Origin: Rothia sp. P100
GTDB lineage: Bacteria; Actinomycetota; Actinomycetes; Actinomycetales; Micrococcaceae
Reading direction: 5' to 3'
NCBI RefSeq assembly: GCF_023712425.1
Contig: NZ_JAMAYG010000001.1
Span: 434,001-498,000, forward strand
Length of the DNA stretch: 64,000 nt
Part shown: piece after piece, positions 34,431 through 43,695 of the stretch
How positions within the stretch are numbered: the stretch's first letter is position 1
Layout: each line of letters begins with the position of its first letter
Translations under genes and position numbers: made by a program
Notes under the pieces: model-generated
Databases searched by the model: none
The model's input: the letters and a program-made list of their open reading frames with translations, nothing else
What the model was told of the DNA's origin: nothing

Positions 34431-35069
34431 ATGTCCCCTATACAAACCACAAACCTCTCAGAAGAGACGGCACAGAATAAGCAACTTTTAAGGTTTCATA
34501 TACGAAGGATGCGTCAGAGATTCCCTGCTTCACAGGAGGCACTTCAGGGTTTCACCCGAGCAATAGAGAATGAGGTAGGTTCTTCTTCTCACCTCACCAT
34601 TGCGGCTTTCTTGCCGTTAGTATCAGAACCCCCCATCAAAAAAGCTCTGGGGCAACTTATCGCGCGTGGCCACACCATTCTGGTCCCCAGAATCCTCCCC
34701 CATCACCAGCTATCGTGGGTGCGGTGGACGCCGGGTGCAGCTACGTCTACTAATGCTTTGGGCATAGAAGAGCCCCTGGGTGAGGAGCTGACCTCCTCCG
34801 CTTTTCTTGAAGCAGACTTACGTCTCGTCCCAGCTCTTGCCTATGACGTGACCGGCAGGCGTCTGGGTCAAGGCGGGGGCTACTACGACCGTCTCTTAGA
34901 AGAGCTGGACCACCGCACCCGTAGCCGCTCCACGGTGGGCGTAGCATTTGAACGCGAAATTCTCACCCAGGTTCCAGCGGACCATTGGGACGCCCGCCTA
35001 AGCTACGTCCTCACTGAAAGCGGGGTTCACCGCTTAGGGAAAGTTGGCTTCAGTGAGCCGGTAGAATAA
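34431..35069 (+). CDS. 5-formyltetrahydrofolate cyclo-ligase
   Basis: A 212-residue enzyme converting 5-formyl-THF to 5,10-methenyl-THF with ATP. Family marks are the N-terminal helix LRFHIRRMRQRFPA, a mid segment with LVPRILPHHQLSWVRW, and the signature VTGRRLGQGGGYYDRLLEEL with the substrate/ATP site, ending VGVAFEREILTQVPADHWDA. An fmdB-like gene follows after 41 nt, a common actinobacterial pairing. Confidence 0.93.
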   Translation: MSPIQTTNLSEETAQNKQLLRFHIRRMRQRFPASQEALQGFTRAIENEVGSSSHLTIAAFLPLVSEPPIKKALGQLIARGHTILVPRILPHHQLSWVRWTPGAATSTNALGIEEPLGEELTSSAFLEADLRLVPALAYDVTGRRLGQGGGYYDRLLEELDHRTRSRSTVGVAFEREILTQVPADHWDARLSYVLTESGVHRLGKVGFSEPVE

Positions 35070-35110
35070 CTCTTTGATTGATACAGACACCACCATTGCA
35101 AGGAGCACCC

Positions 35111-35293
35111 GTGCCCGTTTACGTTTATCAATGCAAAAACTGTGACCATGTTTTTGAACAGCATCAGTCCTTCGCTGAGGATGCCCTTCGTACCTGCCCT
35201 AAATGCAAGCAGGAAACCCTTCGCAAGAAGTTCGGTCAGGTGGGTGTAGTTTTTAAAGGCTCAGGTTTCTACGCCAATGACAAGGGAAAATAG
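35111..35293 (+). CDS. FmdB-family zinc-ribbon protein
   Basis: A 60-residue single zinc ribbon: PVYVYQCKNCDHVFEQHQSF, then ALRTCPKCKQETLRKKFGQV, ending with the family's GVVFKGSGFYANDKGK. Zinc is bound by two CxxC pairs. The GTG at 35111 has AAGGAG 5 nt upstream, so the frame from 35078 is not used. Its role is thought to be regulatory; it commonly neighbours the folate cyclo-ligase in actinobacteria. Confidence 0.9.
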   Translation: MPVYVYQCKNCDHVFEQHQSFAEDALRTCPKCKQETLRKKFGQVGVVFKGSGFYANDKGK

Positions 35294-35313
35294 GGTGTAG
35301 AAAACTCGATTCG

Positions 35314-35362
35314 CGCCCCCTGCCCACCAGCTTCAGACCCGATTCTGGTAGTGCGGGGGGCG
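35314..35362. terminator. Hairpin between convergent fmdB-like gene and small minus-strand gene
   Basis: CGCCCCCTGC-CCACCAG pairs imperfectly with CTGGTAGTGCGGGGGGCG, followed on the + strand by TTGCTCTTT. The right arm overlaps the 3' end of the minus-strand gene ending at 35333. Confidence 0.6.
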
Positions 35363-35560
35363 TTGCTCTTTAAGCCAGGCATCTCGCTCATCCCTAGAGT
35401 TACTCTCCTCGCCCTGAGCGTTAGTGGGGGCTAAGCCGACCATTTTGGGCTCCGCACCGGTGAAGGATGAACCACCGGTAGCACGCCGGTTACCGCGCCT
35501 GCGGCGGGGTGTAGCTGAGTAGCGGTCGCTGCCAGCTTCTGTGTGATCCGGCGTAACCAT
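35333..35560 (-). CDS. Small hypothetical protein coupled to the helicase-like gene
   Basis: A 75-residue polar, Arg-rich protein (ATPRRRRGNRRATGGSSFTG) with no membrane helix and no domain I recognise. Its ATG follows the TAG stop of the helicase-like gene with no base between, so translation is almost surely coupled. This and its strong basic character are the main reasons to call it a gene. It may bind nucleic acid or the large protein upstream. Confidence 0.6.
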   Translation of the reverse strand: MVTPDHTEAGSDRYSATPRRRRGNRRATGGSSFTGAEPKMVGLAPTNAQGEESNSRDERDAWLKEQRPPHYQNRV

Positions 35561-38500
35561 CTATTTGCCCTCGTGTTCTACACCCACGTAGCGGCTCATA
35601 CGCTTAACTACTGCCTCTGGGTTGGTAAAGACTTCTATGGTCCAACCGGTCATATGGTTCCAGCCGGTGCGAGCAAGTAGCTCGGGCAGTAATCGGGTTC
35701 GTTCGCGGACGCTCATCTTTGCATAGGCGTCGGTGCCATCTGAGATGACGGCGAGGGGAACCCGGCGCCTGGTCACCTCCCCGTTCTGTTTGCGAGCGCG
35801 GGGGCTGGCAACCGCTCCAGCCACCAGGGACTCGTTATCGCCGGTCAGCACTAAGGACATCACATTATTGTCCACTTCGTGGAGTGTAACGCCCTGGGCA
35901 CCTAGCCTGCGCACGAGGTCGCTCAGTAGCCAGTCCCCCATGTCGATGGCATCGAGGTCATCGTGTCGTAAGAATTCGTTGACCGGTAGTTTATCGGTAA
36001 TGGGTGCGGTGAGTGCTTGCGCTGCCTTTGCGTCCCTGTCTTTACGGTAGGCCAGTAACAGACGGTAGATATCGAAGGCTCCCTGCTCAAGGCGCTGGGG
36101 GTCCAGGTCTTCGGGGGTTAGGCAGGTCAGCATGCGGGTAAGGTGCCTAGCTCTGGTCAGGGCTAGCACAAATTTTTGACGCCCGCCGCGTTCTGAGAGG
36201 GCGCCAAAATGGTGGGATGCTCCGCGGGAAGTCTTGCCAGCACCGAGAGCAAAAATAATGACGTCCCGTTCTATATCTACAGCTCGGGCGAGATCAACAA
36301 CTCTGAAAGGTTCTTCTCCGGGAGCAAAAAAACTCGCGAACTGGGGGTACTGAATCAGTAGGTTCCGCACCGCTGCAGCGATTCGTTGGGCATGGCGCGG
36401 GGTAGCTGTCACTACCGCCAGGCTTTGCTGAGGGGTGCGGTAGGCGTGCTCAATCACTAGCTCTGCAGCTCGTTGAACTTCTGGGCTGGGTGAATCGAGG
36501 TTGGCGTTATCCGAGATTTTGCCCTCGGTTTTCACTACCTCAACGGTGAGGGCTTGGGCGCCATCGGTAATATCTTCGCCCCAGGGGTAGCTGATGAGCT
36601 TATTTTTATAGAAATGCTCATTGAGGTAGGTGAAGAGAGCATGGTCAATGGCTTTGTTGACCATAGCCAGCGATCGGGAGGGCAAGGTTTGAGAGAGCGC
36701 GTCAAAGGTGCTCACCATGCTCTGCTGCTTGGGTGCTGGCAGGTTGCGGGTCACCGCTGAGACCATGAAGGGAGTGGGGAAACCGCTGTGCGGGTCACCG
36801 AGCGCTATGACCTGTTCAGCACGAGTGAGAGCGGGCAGGTTGGCAGCCAAAGGGGTTGATTCAGCGTCCAAGAGAATTACTGCGTCAAACCGCATGGTGG
36901 TGGGGACGCTGCGAGATAGTGCAAAGGGGCTGGTCAGCCAGAGAGGTAGCAGGCTGGTCGCCATAGCTCCGGCTTGTTCCAGCAGTTGCATCAGCTCGAA
37001 CCGGTGACTGCGTAATTGACTGCGCAGGTAGGCTGCCCCGTGTTCGTCGCTCTCAATACGCTGCTTCCATAGCTTAGCTAGGTTGGAGTGCAGCCTGGCG
37101 CTGCCCGATGCTACGAAGGAGTAGTCGGCGCGGCGGAAGGTCGTTTCGAGCTCTCGCAGAGTCGTGCCATCAAGAATCTCAATCTCGTGCGACTGAAGCA
37201 TCATTTCAAGGGCTGTCTGCCACCAGGCTAATTCGAGTTCGGCAGCCAGTGCATCTTCTGGCACTTGACGCTCATAGATGTCTCTGAGCAGCTCGGTGAG
37301 CCCTGCTTCTTGAAGCTCGGTGAGAAGATCCACCCGTTCAGGCAGGGTGTGTAGCAGTTTCTCTTCATTGATGAGAGCCGCAAGACGGTTCTCTAAAACG
37401 CTAAGCTCAGTCTTGTTGAAGTCCGTGCCCTGAGGCGAATCTTCGAGAACGATCGCTAGCCCGACAAATTCTTCTCGAAGGCGTAGGTAGGCGGACTGAA
37501 GCTCCCCTAGATTGTTGGGGACGGTGGGCACTCGCTGGTCGGTGACCCAGCGCATCCATTCCTCGCGCTGGCTCTGGACCACAAACAATTGCTCGTGGAC
37601 ATCTCCAATACTGACACCGGGGAGGATGTATTCTTTGGCAACCTTACGCAGGCGGGAACGTTGCATACTCGACATATCAACGCCGTGTTCACGCCGCCAC
37701 GAGCCGGTGGCTGTTGCTGCGATGAGGTCGGTCACGGGGCGGTCAAAAATATCGGGGCGGAAACGGGTCAGGGTATCTGCGATGCGTTCAAAGAGGTCGA
37801 GCTGAGCATGCCATTGTTCCATGGTGGCACCCTCTTGGATGCCCGCTTCATCGGCCATTAAACGCATTTTAGCGCGCAGGCTCGCTAAAGATTCGCTCAG
37901 GTTCTGAGCGAGCTCATGGGCGGCAGCAGTCTCATCGGTGTTGACCAGCTTGGCGCGGTGCCAGGCTGATGTGCGAGTTGAAGGGTCAAAACCACCCAGC
38001 TGCGCAAGACGCTGTAACTTCTGTGCCGTGGCGCTGCGCTGCGTTAGGGCGTCCATGGTGGAGCGGTCCAAACGAACGTGGGTTGAAGGAGCCGGGTGCT
38101 GGGCGGTGAGCGCGGCCAGGGTTTGCAGTGTCTCATAGACAGAGCAGCCCCAACGGGACTCGGTAAACCGTAGAGACTGGGTGTGGCCCCTTAGTTTAGC
38201 CCGGGTTTCTTCTAGCTCAGTGAAGGTTTTGCTGAGGTTAGGCACGGCACTGTTTTCGTTGCGGATAACCGCCTGAATAAACTCGTTGCGGTTGGCTTCG
38301 TCGTCTTTTTCAGAGAGTACGTCAAAGCAGAGGTCATCAAGCCCAGCTTGCTCAACTAGCTCCCTCACATCAGCCAGGGTCGAACGCTTTTCGCCCACCA
38401 TCAGCACTGATTTACCCTCGTTCATCAACGCAGCTGCCACGTTGATAGCGGTGCGCAACTGATCTGTGCCCGGTGCGCAGGTTACGGTGAAAGAGTGCCC

Positions 38501-39484
38501 CAGGTAGGCCAGGTCAATGACCTCCTGCTGGGCTGAGTCCGCATCGAAAATGAGCAGGTCACTGCTCAAATCACGCGTATCGACCGGTTCACGCGTGTTC
38601 TGAATGGGCGCGACAAAAGGTTTTTCTAGAGGGTTCAGTTTGAGCCGCGCTACCTCTCTCACTAGATCTGTATGCGCGGTTGCAGGTAGCTCGCCCGTGC
38701 TTTCTTTAAGGTCAGCGAAGGTAGAAATGAAGTAGTTGGACCGGATTGTCATACCCGGCACTCCAGCGGTGCTGATACGCATCCGTTCGATCACAGGCTC
38801 AGGATCAAGCTTCCGCATGGAGTTGGCCAGTTGCGCTACATCCATGGTGCCCAAATCTACACCGTACTCTTTTTTAATCTGGCGCACCATAGCCGGGTTA
38901 AGTTGAGCCGGGCCGTTTAATTTGACCTCAAAGTCATCACCGTTGGGGTGCGGAGTGATTGACAGAGGCGCCATGAGAATAGGAGCGATAAAACGTTTTT
39001 CGGACACCATGCCATCTTCACGCACATCGTGGGAGAGCCAGGACGCTGTGCCGGCCACAAAATACCCAGCATCCAGGCCGTGCTCCACACTGAGCTCAAA
39101 GATTTTAGTGCGCAGTGCCCGAGCAGCTACCATTCCAGCTTCGCGTTTTTCTTTATCCCGCAGAATTGTGGAGAGGCGGGTTTTGCGCCCCATGAACATC
39201 TGGGCGACACCGGATGAGTTGGCGTCGGTCAGGTCAATATGGACGTAGTCAACTTCGTTGAAGTCCAGCATGGCATCGGGCCCGGTATAGATTTCCATCT
39301 GCTCAGCCCACGCTTCAAGCCCAGCACGTACCTCGACGTCGTCATCTGAGCTGTGTGGATGATCTAAAAGGTGAGGAGCGACCTCTTGGGGCTGTTCGGC
39401 TGCAACCGGACCATGAGACCAGGGGGAAATCTGCTGGGTTGCCTGATCAGCTGGGATGGTGGAGGGTGCCTGCGGCTCGTTCAC
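35561..39484 (-). CDS. Large SF1-helicase-like protein with eroded catalytic motifs
   Basis: A 1307-residue protein built like the DUF4011-type superfamily 1 helicases with a C-terminal Vsr-like (MTES_1575) endonuclease domain. The Walker A position (336-345) reads CAPGTDQLRT instead of GPPGTGKT, Walker B reads DAVILLDAES, and late helicase text (FALGAGKTSRGASHHFGALS; VLALTRARHLTRMLTCLTPE) remains. The C-terminal domain keeps VPLAVISDGTDAYAKMSVRE and LLARTGWNHMTGWTIEVF but lacks the usual acidic metal ligands. It is a full-length open frame, so it is probably maintained for a non-catalytic or altered role. GTG start with a weak Shine-Dalgarno. The 75-residue gene follows without a gap. Confidence 0.8.
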   Translation of the reverse strand: MNEPQAPSTIPADQATQQISPWSHGPVAAEQPQEVAPHLLDHPHSSDDDVEVRAGLEAWAEQMEIYTGPDAMLDFNEVDYVHIDLTDANSSGVAQMFMGRKTRLSTILRDKEKREAGMVAARALRTKIFELSVEHGLDAGYFVAGTASWLSHDVREDGMVSEKRFIAPILMAPLSITPHPNGDDFEVKLNGPAQLNPAMVRQIKKEYGVDLGTMDVAQLANSMRKLDPEPVIERMRISTAGVPGMTIRSNYFISTFADLKESTGELPATAHTDLVREVARLKLNPLEKPFVAPIQNTREPVDTRDLSSDLLIFDADSAQQEVIDLAYLGHSFTVTCAPGTDQLRTAINVAAALMNEGKSVLMVGEKRSTLADVRELVEQAGLDDLCFDVLSEKDDEANRNEFIQAVIRNENSAVPNLSKTFTELEETRAKLRGHTQSLRFTESRWGCSVYETLQTLAALTAQHPAPSTHVRLDRSTMDALTQRSATAQKLQRLAQLGGFDPSTRTSAWHRAKLVNTDETAAAHELAQNLSESLASLRAKMRLMADEAGIQEGATMEQWHAQLDLFERIADTLTRFRPDIFDRPVTDLIAATATGSWRREHGVDMSSMQRSRLRKVAKEYILPGVSIGDVHEQLFVVQSQREEWMRWVTDQRVPTVPNNLGELQSAYLRLREEFVGLAIVLEDSPQGTDFNKTELSVLENRLAALINEEKLLHTLPERVDLLTELQEAGLTELLRDIYERQVPEDALAAELELAWWQTALEMMLQSHEIEILDGTTLRELETTFRRADYSFVASGSARLHSNLAKLWKQRIESDEHGAAYLRSQLRSHRFELMQLLEQAGAMATSLLPLWLTSPFALSRSVPTTMRFDAVILLDAESTPLAANLPALTRAEQVIALGDPHSGFPTPFMVSAVTRNLPAPKQQSMVSTFDALSQTLPSRSLAMVNKAIDHALFTYLNEHFYKNKLISYPWGEDITDGAQALTVEVVKTEGKISDNANLDSPSPEVQRAAELVIEHAYRTPQQSLAVVTATPRHAQRIAAAVRNLLIQYPQFASFFAPGEEPFRVVDLARAVDIERDVIIFALGAGKTSRGASHHFGALSERGGRQKFVLALTRARHLTRMLTCLTPEDLDPQRLEQGAFDIYRLLLAYRKDRDAKAAQALTAPITDKLPVNEFLRHDDLDAIDMGDWLLSDLVRRLGAQGVTLHEVDNNVMSLVLTGDNESLVAGAVASPRARKQNGEVTRRRVPLAVISDGTDAYAKMSVRERTRLLPELLARTGWNHMTGWTIEVFTNPEAVVKRMSRYVGVEHEGK

Positions 39485-39586
39485 TGAGATTCTCTAGCTT
39501 TCAACGCGTCTTCTGCTTTGTTTACCATGATAGTTGCTAGGTGCCCTGCACAGTAACCGGGCCGGGTAACCAGTGGCGCCGGCTGC

Positions 39587-40045
39587 TTAGCGGTTCAGGG
39601 CCATATTGATATTTCCAACCACCGTGAGAAGGCTGAGCAAACCGATCAGCGTCATACCGCCCAGTAGTACCCAGCGCAGACGCGGCGCGAAAGGTTCTCC
39701 CCCGGCGTCCCACAGCACTCTCGCATAGAAGAAGCTGAGCAAAAAACCAAGGATGTTGCCCACCAAGAGTTGCTGGGCCACGGCGAAGATACCGAAGGTT
39801 TTCTCGGTCACTTCGTTTTCACTTTCAGCACCCTTGAGTAGCCCCGCCATAATCAGAGACATGCATGCCCCCAAGAAGGTAAGGGCAATTTCTGGTTGAT
39901 TTAGCATCTCCTGCAAACCTGCCCCGCTAATAGAGGACGCAGAATACTGGTAAAAGAAGAAGACAAAGGGGCTAATAAGCCAGTACCAGTAGAGGAAGGT
40001 GCGCATCTTGTTGAGATCGCGCAGGGCATAGAGGATAGCGTTCAT
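39587..40045 (-). CDS. Small membrane protein downstream of rpiR-type regulator
   Basis: A 152-residue protein with four predicted helices (FLYWYWLISPFVFFFYQYSA; IALTFLGACMSLIMAGLL; AQQLLVGNILGFLLSFFYA; WVLLGGMTLIGLLSLLTVV). I recognise no family. The ATG at 40045 lies 5 nt after the regulator stop, so it is co-transcribed with it; the longer frame to 40117 overlaps the regulator and is rejected. Confidence 0.75.
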   Translation of the reverse strand: MNAILYALRDLNKMRTFLYWYWLISPFVFFFYQYSASSISGAGLQEMLNQPEIALTFLGACMSLIMAGLLKGAESENEVTEKTFGIFAVAQQLLVGNILGFLLSFFYARVLWDAGGEPFAPRLRWVLLGGMTLIGLLSLLTVVGNINMALNR

Positions 40046-40049
40046 CGGG

Positions 40050-40805
40050 TTAATTACTTTCGAGAAACTGAATATACTGGCGCACCGTGTAGTCAAGGAG
40101 CACGGAAAGCGCCACAAAAGAATGGAAGGGGTCTCGTTGAAACTTGGTCACGGTGGGGGTGGCTATATAGTGCAGAGAGATATCTGCTGCCGAGGAGATG
40201 GTGTTGACCCCCGGTACAGTAATGGCAATGATGGGAATTTTGCGTGCTGCCAGGGTTTTGACCGTATCAAGAGCGCTTGCAGTTTCACCGGATAGAGACA
40301 CAATAATCACGAGGTCATCGGGGGTGATGACGCCGGTGCTACCCCTAAATTCACTACTGGCGGGAATCACGTGAGTGAATTTTCCGCAGGCCAGCATTGA
40401 TTTAGAAAACTCAGAGATAGCATTGCGCTGAGCGAAGCCGGTGCCGTAGCAGTATATGGTGCGGGCTCGGTATAACATCTGAGAGATCGCGTCAAAGTCT
40501 GCGCTCTGCAGCCCCTCATAGGTTTTAAGGATGTCCTCGCGCCCGCTTTTAAGGAAATCAGCGTTAGGTTCATAGGTTGAACTCAAAGAACTCTTGACAA
40601 AGAACTTAAGCTCGGCGAAACCACTAAACCCCAGTTTTTTGGTCAAGCGAATGATACTGGAGGTCGAAGTGAAAGTTTTATGAGCCAGTACGCTAATCGT
40701 TGAGTCAGCAACAAACTGCTCGTTATTGAGCATGAACGCGAGGATTTCGCGTTCAGTTTCACTCAGCCGGTTGTGATGCTTGTTAACTAATTCTTGTAAA
40801 TCCAC
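40050..40805 (-). CDS. RpiR/MurR-family transcriptional regulator
   Basis: A 251-residue regulator. The N-terminal HTH_6 winged helix has LSETEREILAFMLNNEQFVA then HKTFTSTSSIIRLTKKLGFS. The C-terminal SIS domain (IYCYGTGFAQRNAISEFSKS; DLVIIVSLSGETASALDTVK) binds a sugar phosphate. GTG start at 40805 with AGGAG 9 nt upstream. It sits directly downstream of the PTS permease gene in the same direction, so it very likely controls the alpha-glucoside locus in response to the phosphorylated sugar. Confidence 0.9.
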   Translation of the reverse strand: MDLQELVNKHHNRLSETEREILAFMLNNEQFVADSTISVLAHKTFTSTSSIIRLTKKLGFSGFAELKFFVKSSLSSTYEPNADFLKSGREDILKTYEGLQSADFDAISQMLYRARTIYCYGTGFAQRNAISEFSKSMLACGKFTHVIPASSEFRGSTGVITPDDLVIIVSLSGETASALDTVKTLAARKIPIIAITVPGVNTISSAADISLHYIATPTVTKFQRDPFHSFVALSVLLDYTVRQYIQFLESN

Positions 40806-40908
40806 AAAGGGCTCCTGTCTTCTTACTCGCTTGCTATCTCTAGCGTACATGTGTTGAAGCTCAGGAGCCCTTTTGGCGTTCAGCTACCTAGCTAGCGCCA
40901 GAGCGGGG

Positions 40909-42546
40909 TTACTTGTCCTCGTTGACCAGATCTTCGAACTTATCGCGAACCTGGGGGACGTCCATACCAACGATGACCTGCAGAGCCTTACCCTTGTTGA
41001 CCAGGCCTAGAGCTCCGGAGGACTTGAAGTCAGCTTCGGTGCCTACCAGTGAAGGATCTGCAACCGAGACACGAAGACGGGTTGCGCAGTTGTTCACGCT
41101 GGTGATGTTCTCAGCGCCACCGAGGTGGGCCAGGAACTCAGTCGCACGCTGTGAGTAAGGATCGTTGTAGGTTGCGGTAGCTGCTGCGGGTGCTGCTGCT
41201 AGGGAGCCGTCCTTGTTCAGGGTTCCAGCCTTCTTGGCCTCCTTGTATTCAGCTTTGGTGTACAGCTTGGTTTCTTCGCCTTCAATTTCGCGACCGGGAG
41301 TGTTGAAGTTGAATTTGAGGATTAGGAAGCGGAAGACCACGAAGTAGATCAGGGTGAAGCACAAACCGATAGCAATCTGGGTGAGAACCATACCGGAGTG
41401 GTTGGGCCACAGGGGGATCCAGTTCTGGAAGAGGAAGTCAATCAGACCGCCGCCCATGTTACCGACAACGCCGAAGCCGTACATGGTAGCTGCCATGGTA
41501 GCTGCCAGAACTGCGTGAACTGCGAATAGCGGGGGTGCCAGGAAGAGGAAGGTGAACTCTAGAGGCTCGGTGATACCAATCAGGATTGCGGTGAGACAGA
41601 CAGGAATCAGCAGAGCAAGGGTTTCCTTGCGCTTTTCCTTGCGTGCGGTGGTGTAGAAAGCAGCTGCGATACCGATGGGAGCGAAGACCTTTGAGTTACC
41701 GTGCAGAGCGAAGCCACCACCGGGGAAGAGTTCCTTGACGGGGGTCTGGCTAGCTGCAAAGGTGTCCAGGTTAGCAACCCAGTACTTGGTGATGCCATCC
41801 GGAACCACAGCGGGACCAAAGACGAAGGGAGTGTAGATGAAGTGGTGCAGACCGGTGGGAATCAGGATGCGCTCGAGGAAGGTGTAGAGCCATACGCCGA
41901 AGACGCCGGAGCCCATGAAGAAGCCCTGCATGGACTCAATACCGGTCTGGATAGGAGGCCATACCAGGCAGAAGAGAAGAGCGACGGGCATCATCAGGAA
42001 GAAGCTGAGGGCGTAAACAAACTGGGTGCCCTGGAAGATGCCCAGGAAGTCGGGCAGCTTGGTACCGAAGTAACGGTTGTGCAGCCATACCACAATGGCT
42101 GAGATGATGATGGCACCGAAGATACCCGTGTCAAGGGTCTTGATACCTGCAATCATCTTCAGACCGGTACCCGCAGCACCTTCTGAGAGGTCAACATCAA
42201 AGTCCACACCGAAGTTTGAGCCCCAGATGCTAAGGATGGCGCCAACGAAGTAGCTGAAGGTCAGGTAGACCATACCGGCTTCAAGCACAGCGCGTGCCTG
42301 AGCGGTCTTTGCCAGTGCAATGGGCAGACCCAGCACGAAGAGCAGTTCCATTTGGTTAAAGACGGTCCAAGCGCCTGATTCCCAAACAGACCAGAAGTTG
42401 TACCAGCCGGTACCCTCAGCAGCAATGCTGCCCAGGAGTTGCTCGTTCTTGCAGATGATCGCGATACCAACGGCAAGACCGGCAAAAGCAAAGATGAGGA
42501 CGGGGGCGAGCATCGCCGAGCCGAACCTCTGAATCTTCTCCATCAT
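40909..42546 (-). CDS. PTS EIICB permease, maltose/alpha-glucoside type
   Basis: A 545-residue two-domain phosphotransferase permease. EIIC membrane part (residues 1-420) begins MEKIQRFGSAMLAPVLIFAF, with ILIPTGLHHFIYTPFVFGPA and LIGITEPLEFTFLFLAPPLF as in MalX/glucoside EIIC. The EIIB domain at the C-terminus has the phosphocysteine in ITSVNNCATRLRVSVAD. No EIIA domain is fused, so EIIA must come from another gene. Linked to an RpiR-type regulator downstream and to two alpha-glucosidases on the other side, suggesting uptake and phosphorylation of maltose, isomaltose or a similar disaccharide. Confidence 0.92.
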   Translation of the reverse strand: MMEKIQRFGSAMLAPVLIFAFAGLAVGIAIICKNEQLLGSIAAEGTGWYNFWSVWESGAWTVFNQMELLFVLGLPIALAKTAQARAVLEAGMVYLTFSYFVGAILSIWGSNFGVDFDVDLSEGAAGTGLKMIAGIKTLDTGIFGAIIISAIVVWLHNRYFGTKLPDFLGIFQGTQFVYALSFFLMMPVALLFCLVWPPIQTGIESMQGFFMGSGVFGVWLYTFLERILIPTGLHHFIYTPFVFGPAVVPDGITKYWVANLDTFAASQTPVKELFPGGGFALHGNSKVFAPIGIAAAFYTTARKEKRKETLALLIPVCLTAILIGITEPLEFTFLFLAPPLFAVHAVLAATMAATMYGFGVVGNMGGGLIDFLFQNWIPLWPNHSGMVLTQIAIGLCFTLIYFVVFRFLILKFNFNTPGREIEGEETKLYTKAEYKEAKKAGTLNKDGSLAAAPAAATATYNDPYSQRATEFLAHLGGAENITSVNNCATRLRVSVADPSLVGTEADFKSSGALGLVNKGKALQVIVGMDVPQVRDKFEDLVNEDK

Positions 42547-42828
42547 CGGTAGAGATCCCTTTCATGTTGTGAGGCGCTGCGTCTGACTCTTGCGAGGGTG
42601 TGTGGCTAGCGCCCGTGTAATAACTCAAAACCTAATATAACCAGCGTTTGACATCTTTTGAGAGGCACAACTCACACTTGGTATTAATTTCAGAGATTGG
42701 AACCTTTTACAGTAGCGGGTAAAAGTTCCCCTCCCCTTCAAGCATTCTTTGCTCACGGCGAGGGAACACCTGTTTATATGATGGTAGGTAACCTACCCTC
42801 TTATTCTGACTTTAAGGTGAGACCATTT

Positions 42829-43668
42829 ATGAAACTCCTGACGCTGAACGTGCACAGCTGGCTAGAGGTTCACCAAATTCCCAAGATTTACGAGTTAGCT
42901 CACTTCATCGTCTCTGAATCTGTAGATGTTGTTGCTCTACAAGAAGTCAACCAGTTTAGGCACTCCCCACTCGCTGGAGAACCAGAGCGTTTCCTCGGCG
43001 GCAACGAACAACCGATACGGCAGGACAACTTCGCCCTGATCCTCAACCAGTTCATTGCAGAACTCACCGGCCACAGCTACTACTGGGGATGGGCTGAAGC
43101 ACACATCGGTTTCGATCGCTACGACGAAGGGGTTGCGGTACTCGCCAAAATGCCTGTTACCCGTATCGAGATGATCAACCTCGCGCCGTCCTACCGCTAT
43201 ACCGATGTGCCACGCCGTGTTGCCCTTGCAGTGCAGCTGGGAGAAGAGCACCAGGGCGCCTGGGTGGTATCCACCCACATGTCCTGGTGGAAGCGGGAAG
43301 GTGTGCACTACTTTGAGAAGGAGTTCGGGCAGCTTGATGCGCAGATCCACCAGCTTGCCTGCGGTGCCCCCGTCTTGCTGGCAGGTGACTTCAACAGCCC
43401 CGCAGAGGTACGTGGCGAGGGTTATGACCTGATGGTCTCTATGGGTTGGATTGATACTTTTACGACCGCCCAAAAAGTCACCGGTGAGGCAACCGTGCAC
43501 AAACCTATCGCGGGTTGGGATGCCCTGGTCGCGGCTCAGCAACGCATTGACTTCGTCTTTAGCTCAACCGACCTAAACGTGGCTGAGCACAGCGTCATCT
43601 TCCCCGACAACGATCCGACAGTGGCGATTTCTGACCACTCAGGCCTCTACCTCGATATCAACCTCTAA
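42829..43668 (+). CDS. Endonuclease/exonuclease/phosphatase family protein
   Basis: A 279-residue cytoplasmic metal-dependent phosphoesterase of the DNase I-like fold: MKLLTLNVHSW, VDVVALQEVNQF with the metal-binding Glu, AWVVSTHMSWW, PVLLAGDFNSPAEV with the D-x-N pair, RIDFVFSS and a final ISDHSGLYLDI with the catalytic His. The ATG at 42829 has AAGGTGAG 8 nt upstream; the frame extends further up but lacks a signal. It is first in an operon with two alpha-glucosidases (27 nt gap), and similar proteins accompany glucoside PTS loci, possibly acting as a sugar-phosphate or phosphodiester hydrolase. Confidence 0.88.
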   Translation: MKLLTLNVHSWLEVHQIPKIYELAHFIVSESVDVVALQEVNQFRHSPLAGEPERFLGGNEQPIRQDNFALILNQFIAELTGHSYYWGWAEAHIGFDRYDEGVAVLAKMPVTRIEMINLAPSYRYTDVPRRVALAVQLGEEHQGAWVVSTHMSWWKREGVHYFEKEFGQLDAQIHQLACGAPVLLAGDFNSPAEVRGEGYDLMVSMGWIDTFTTAQKVTGEATVHKPIAGWDALVAAQQRIDFVFSSTDLNVAEHSVIFPDNDPTVAISDHSGLYLDINL

Positions 43669-43695
43669 CACCTCACCCCTGATTAGGAGCTCACC

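Noticed and set aside
42547-42828. Promoter with TTGACA at 42648 for the phosphoesterase/glucosidase operon
   Set aside because: A -35-like hexamer is present, but no acceptable -10 box lies 16-18 nt downstream, so the site is not claimed.
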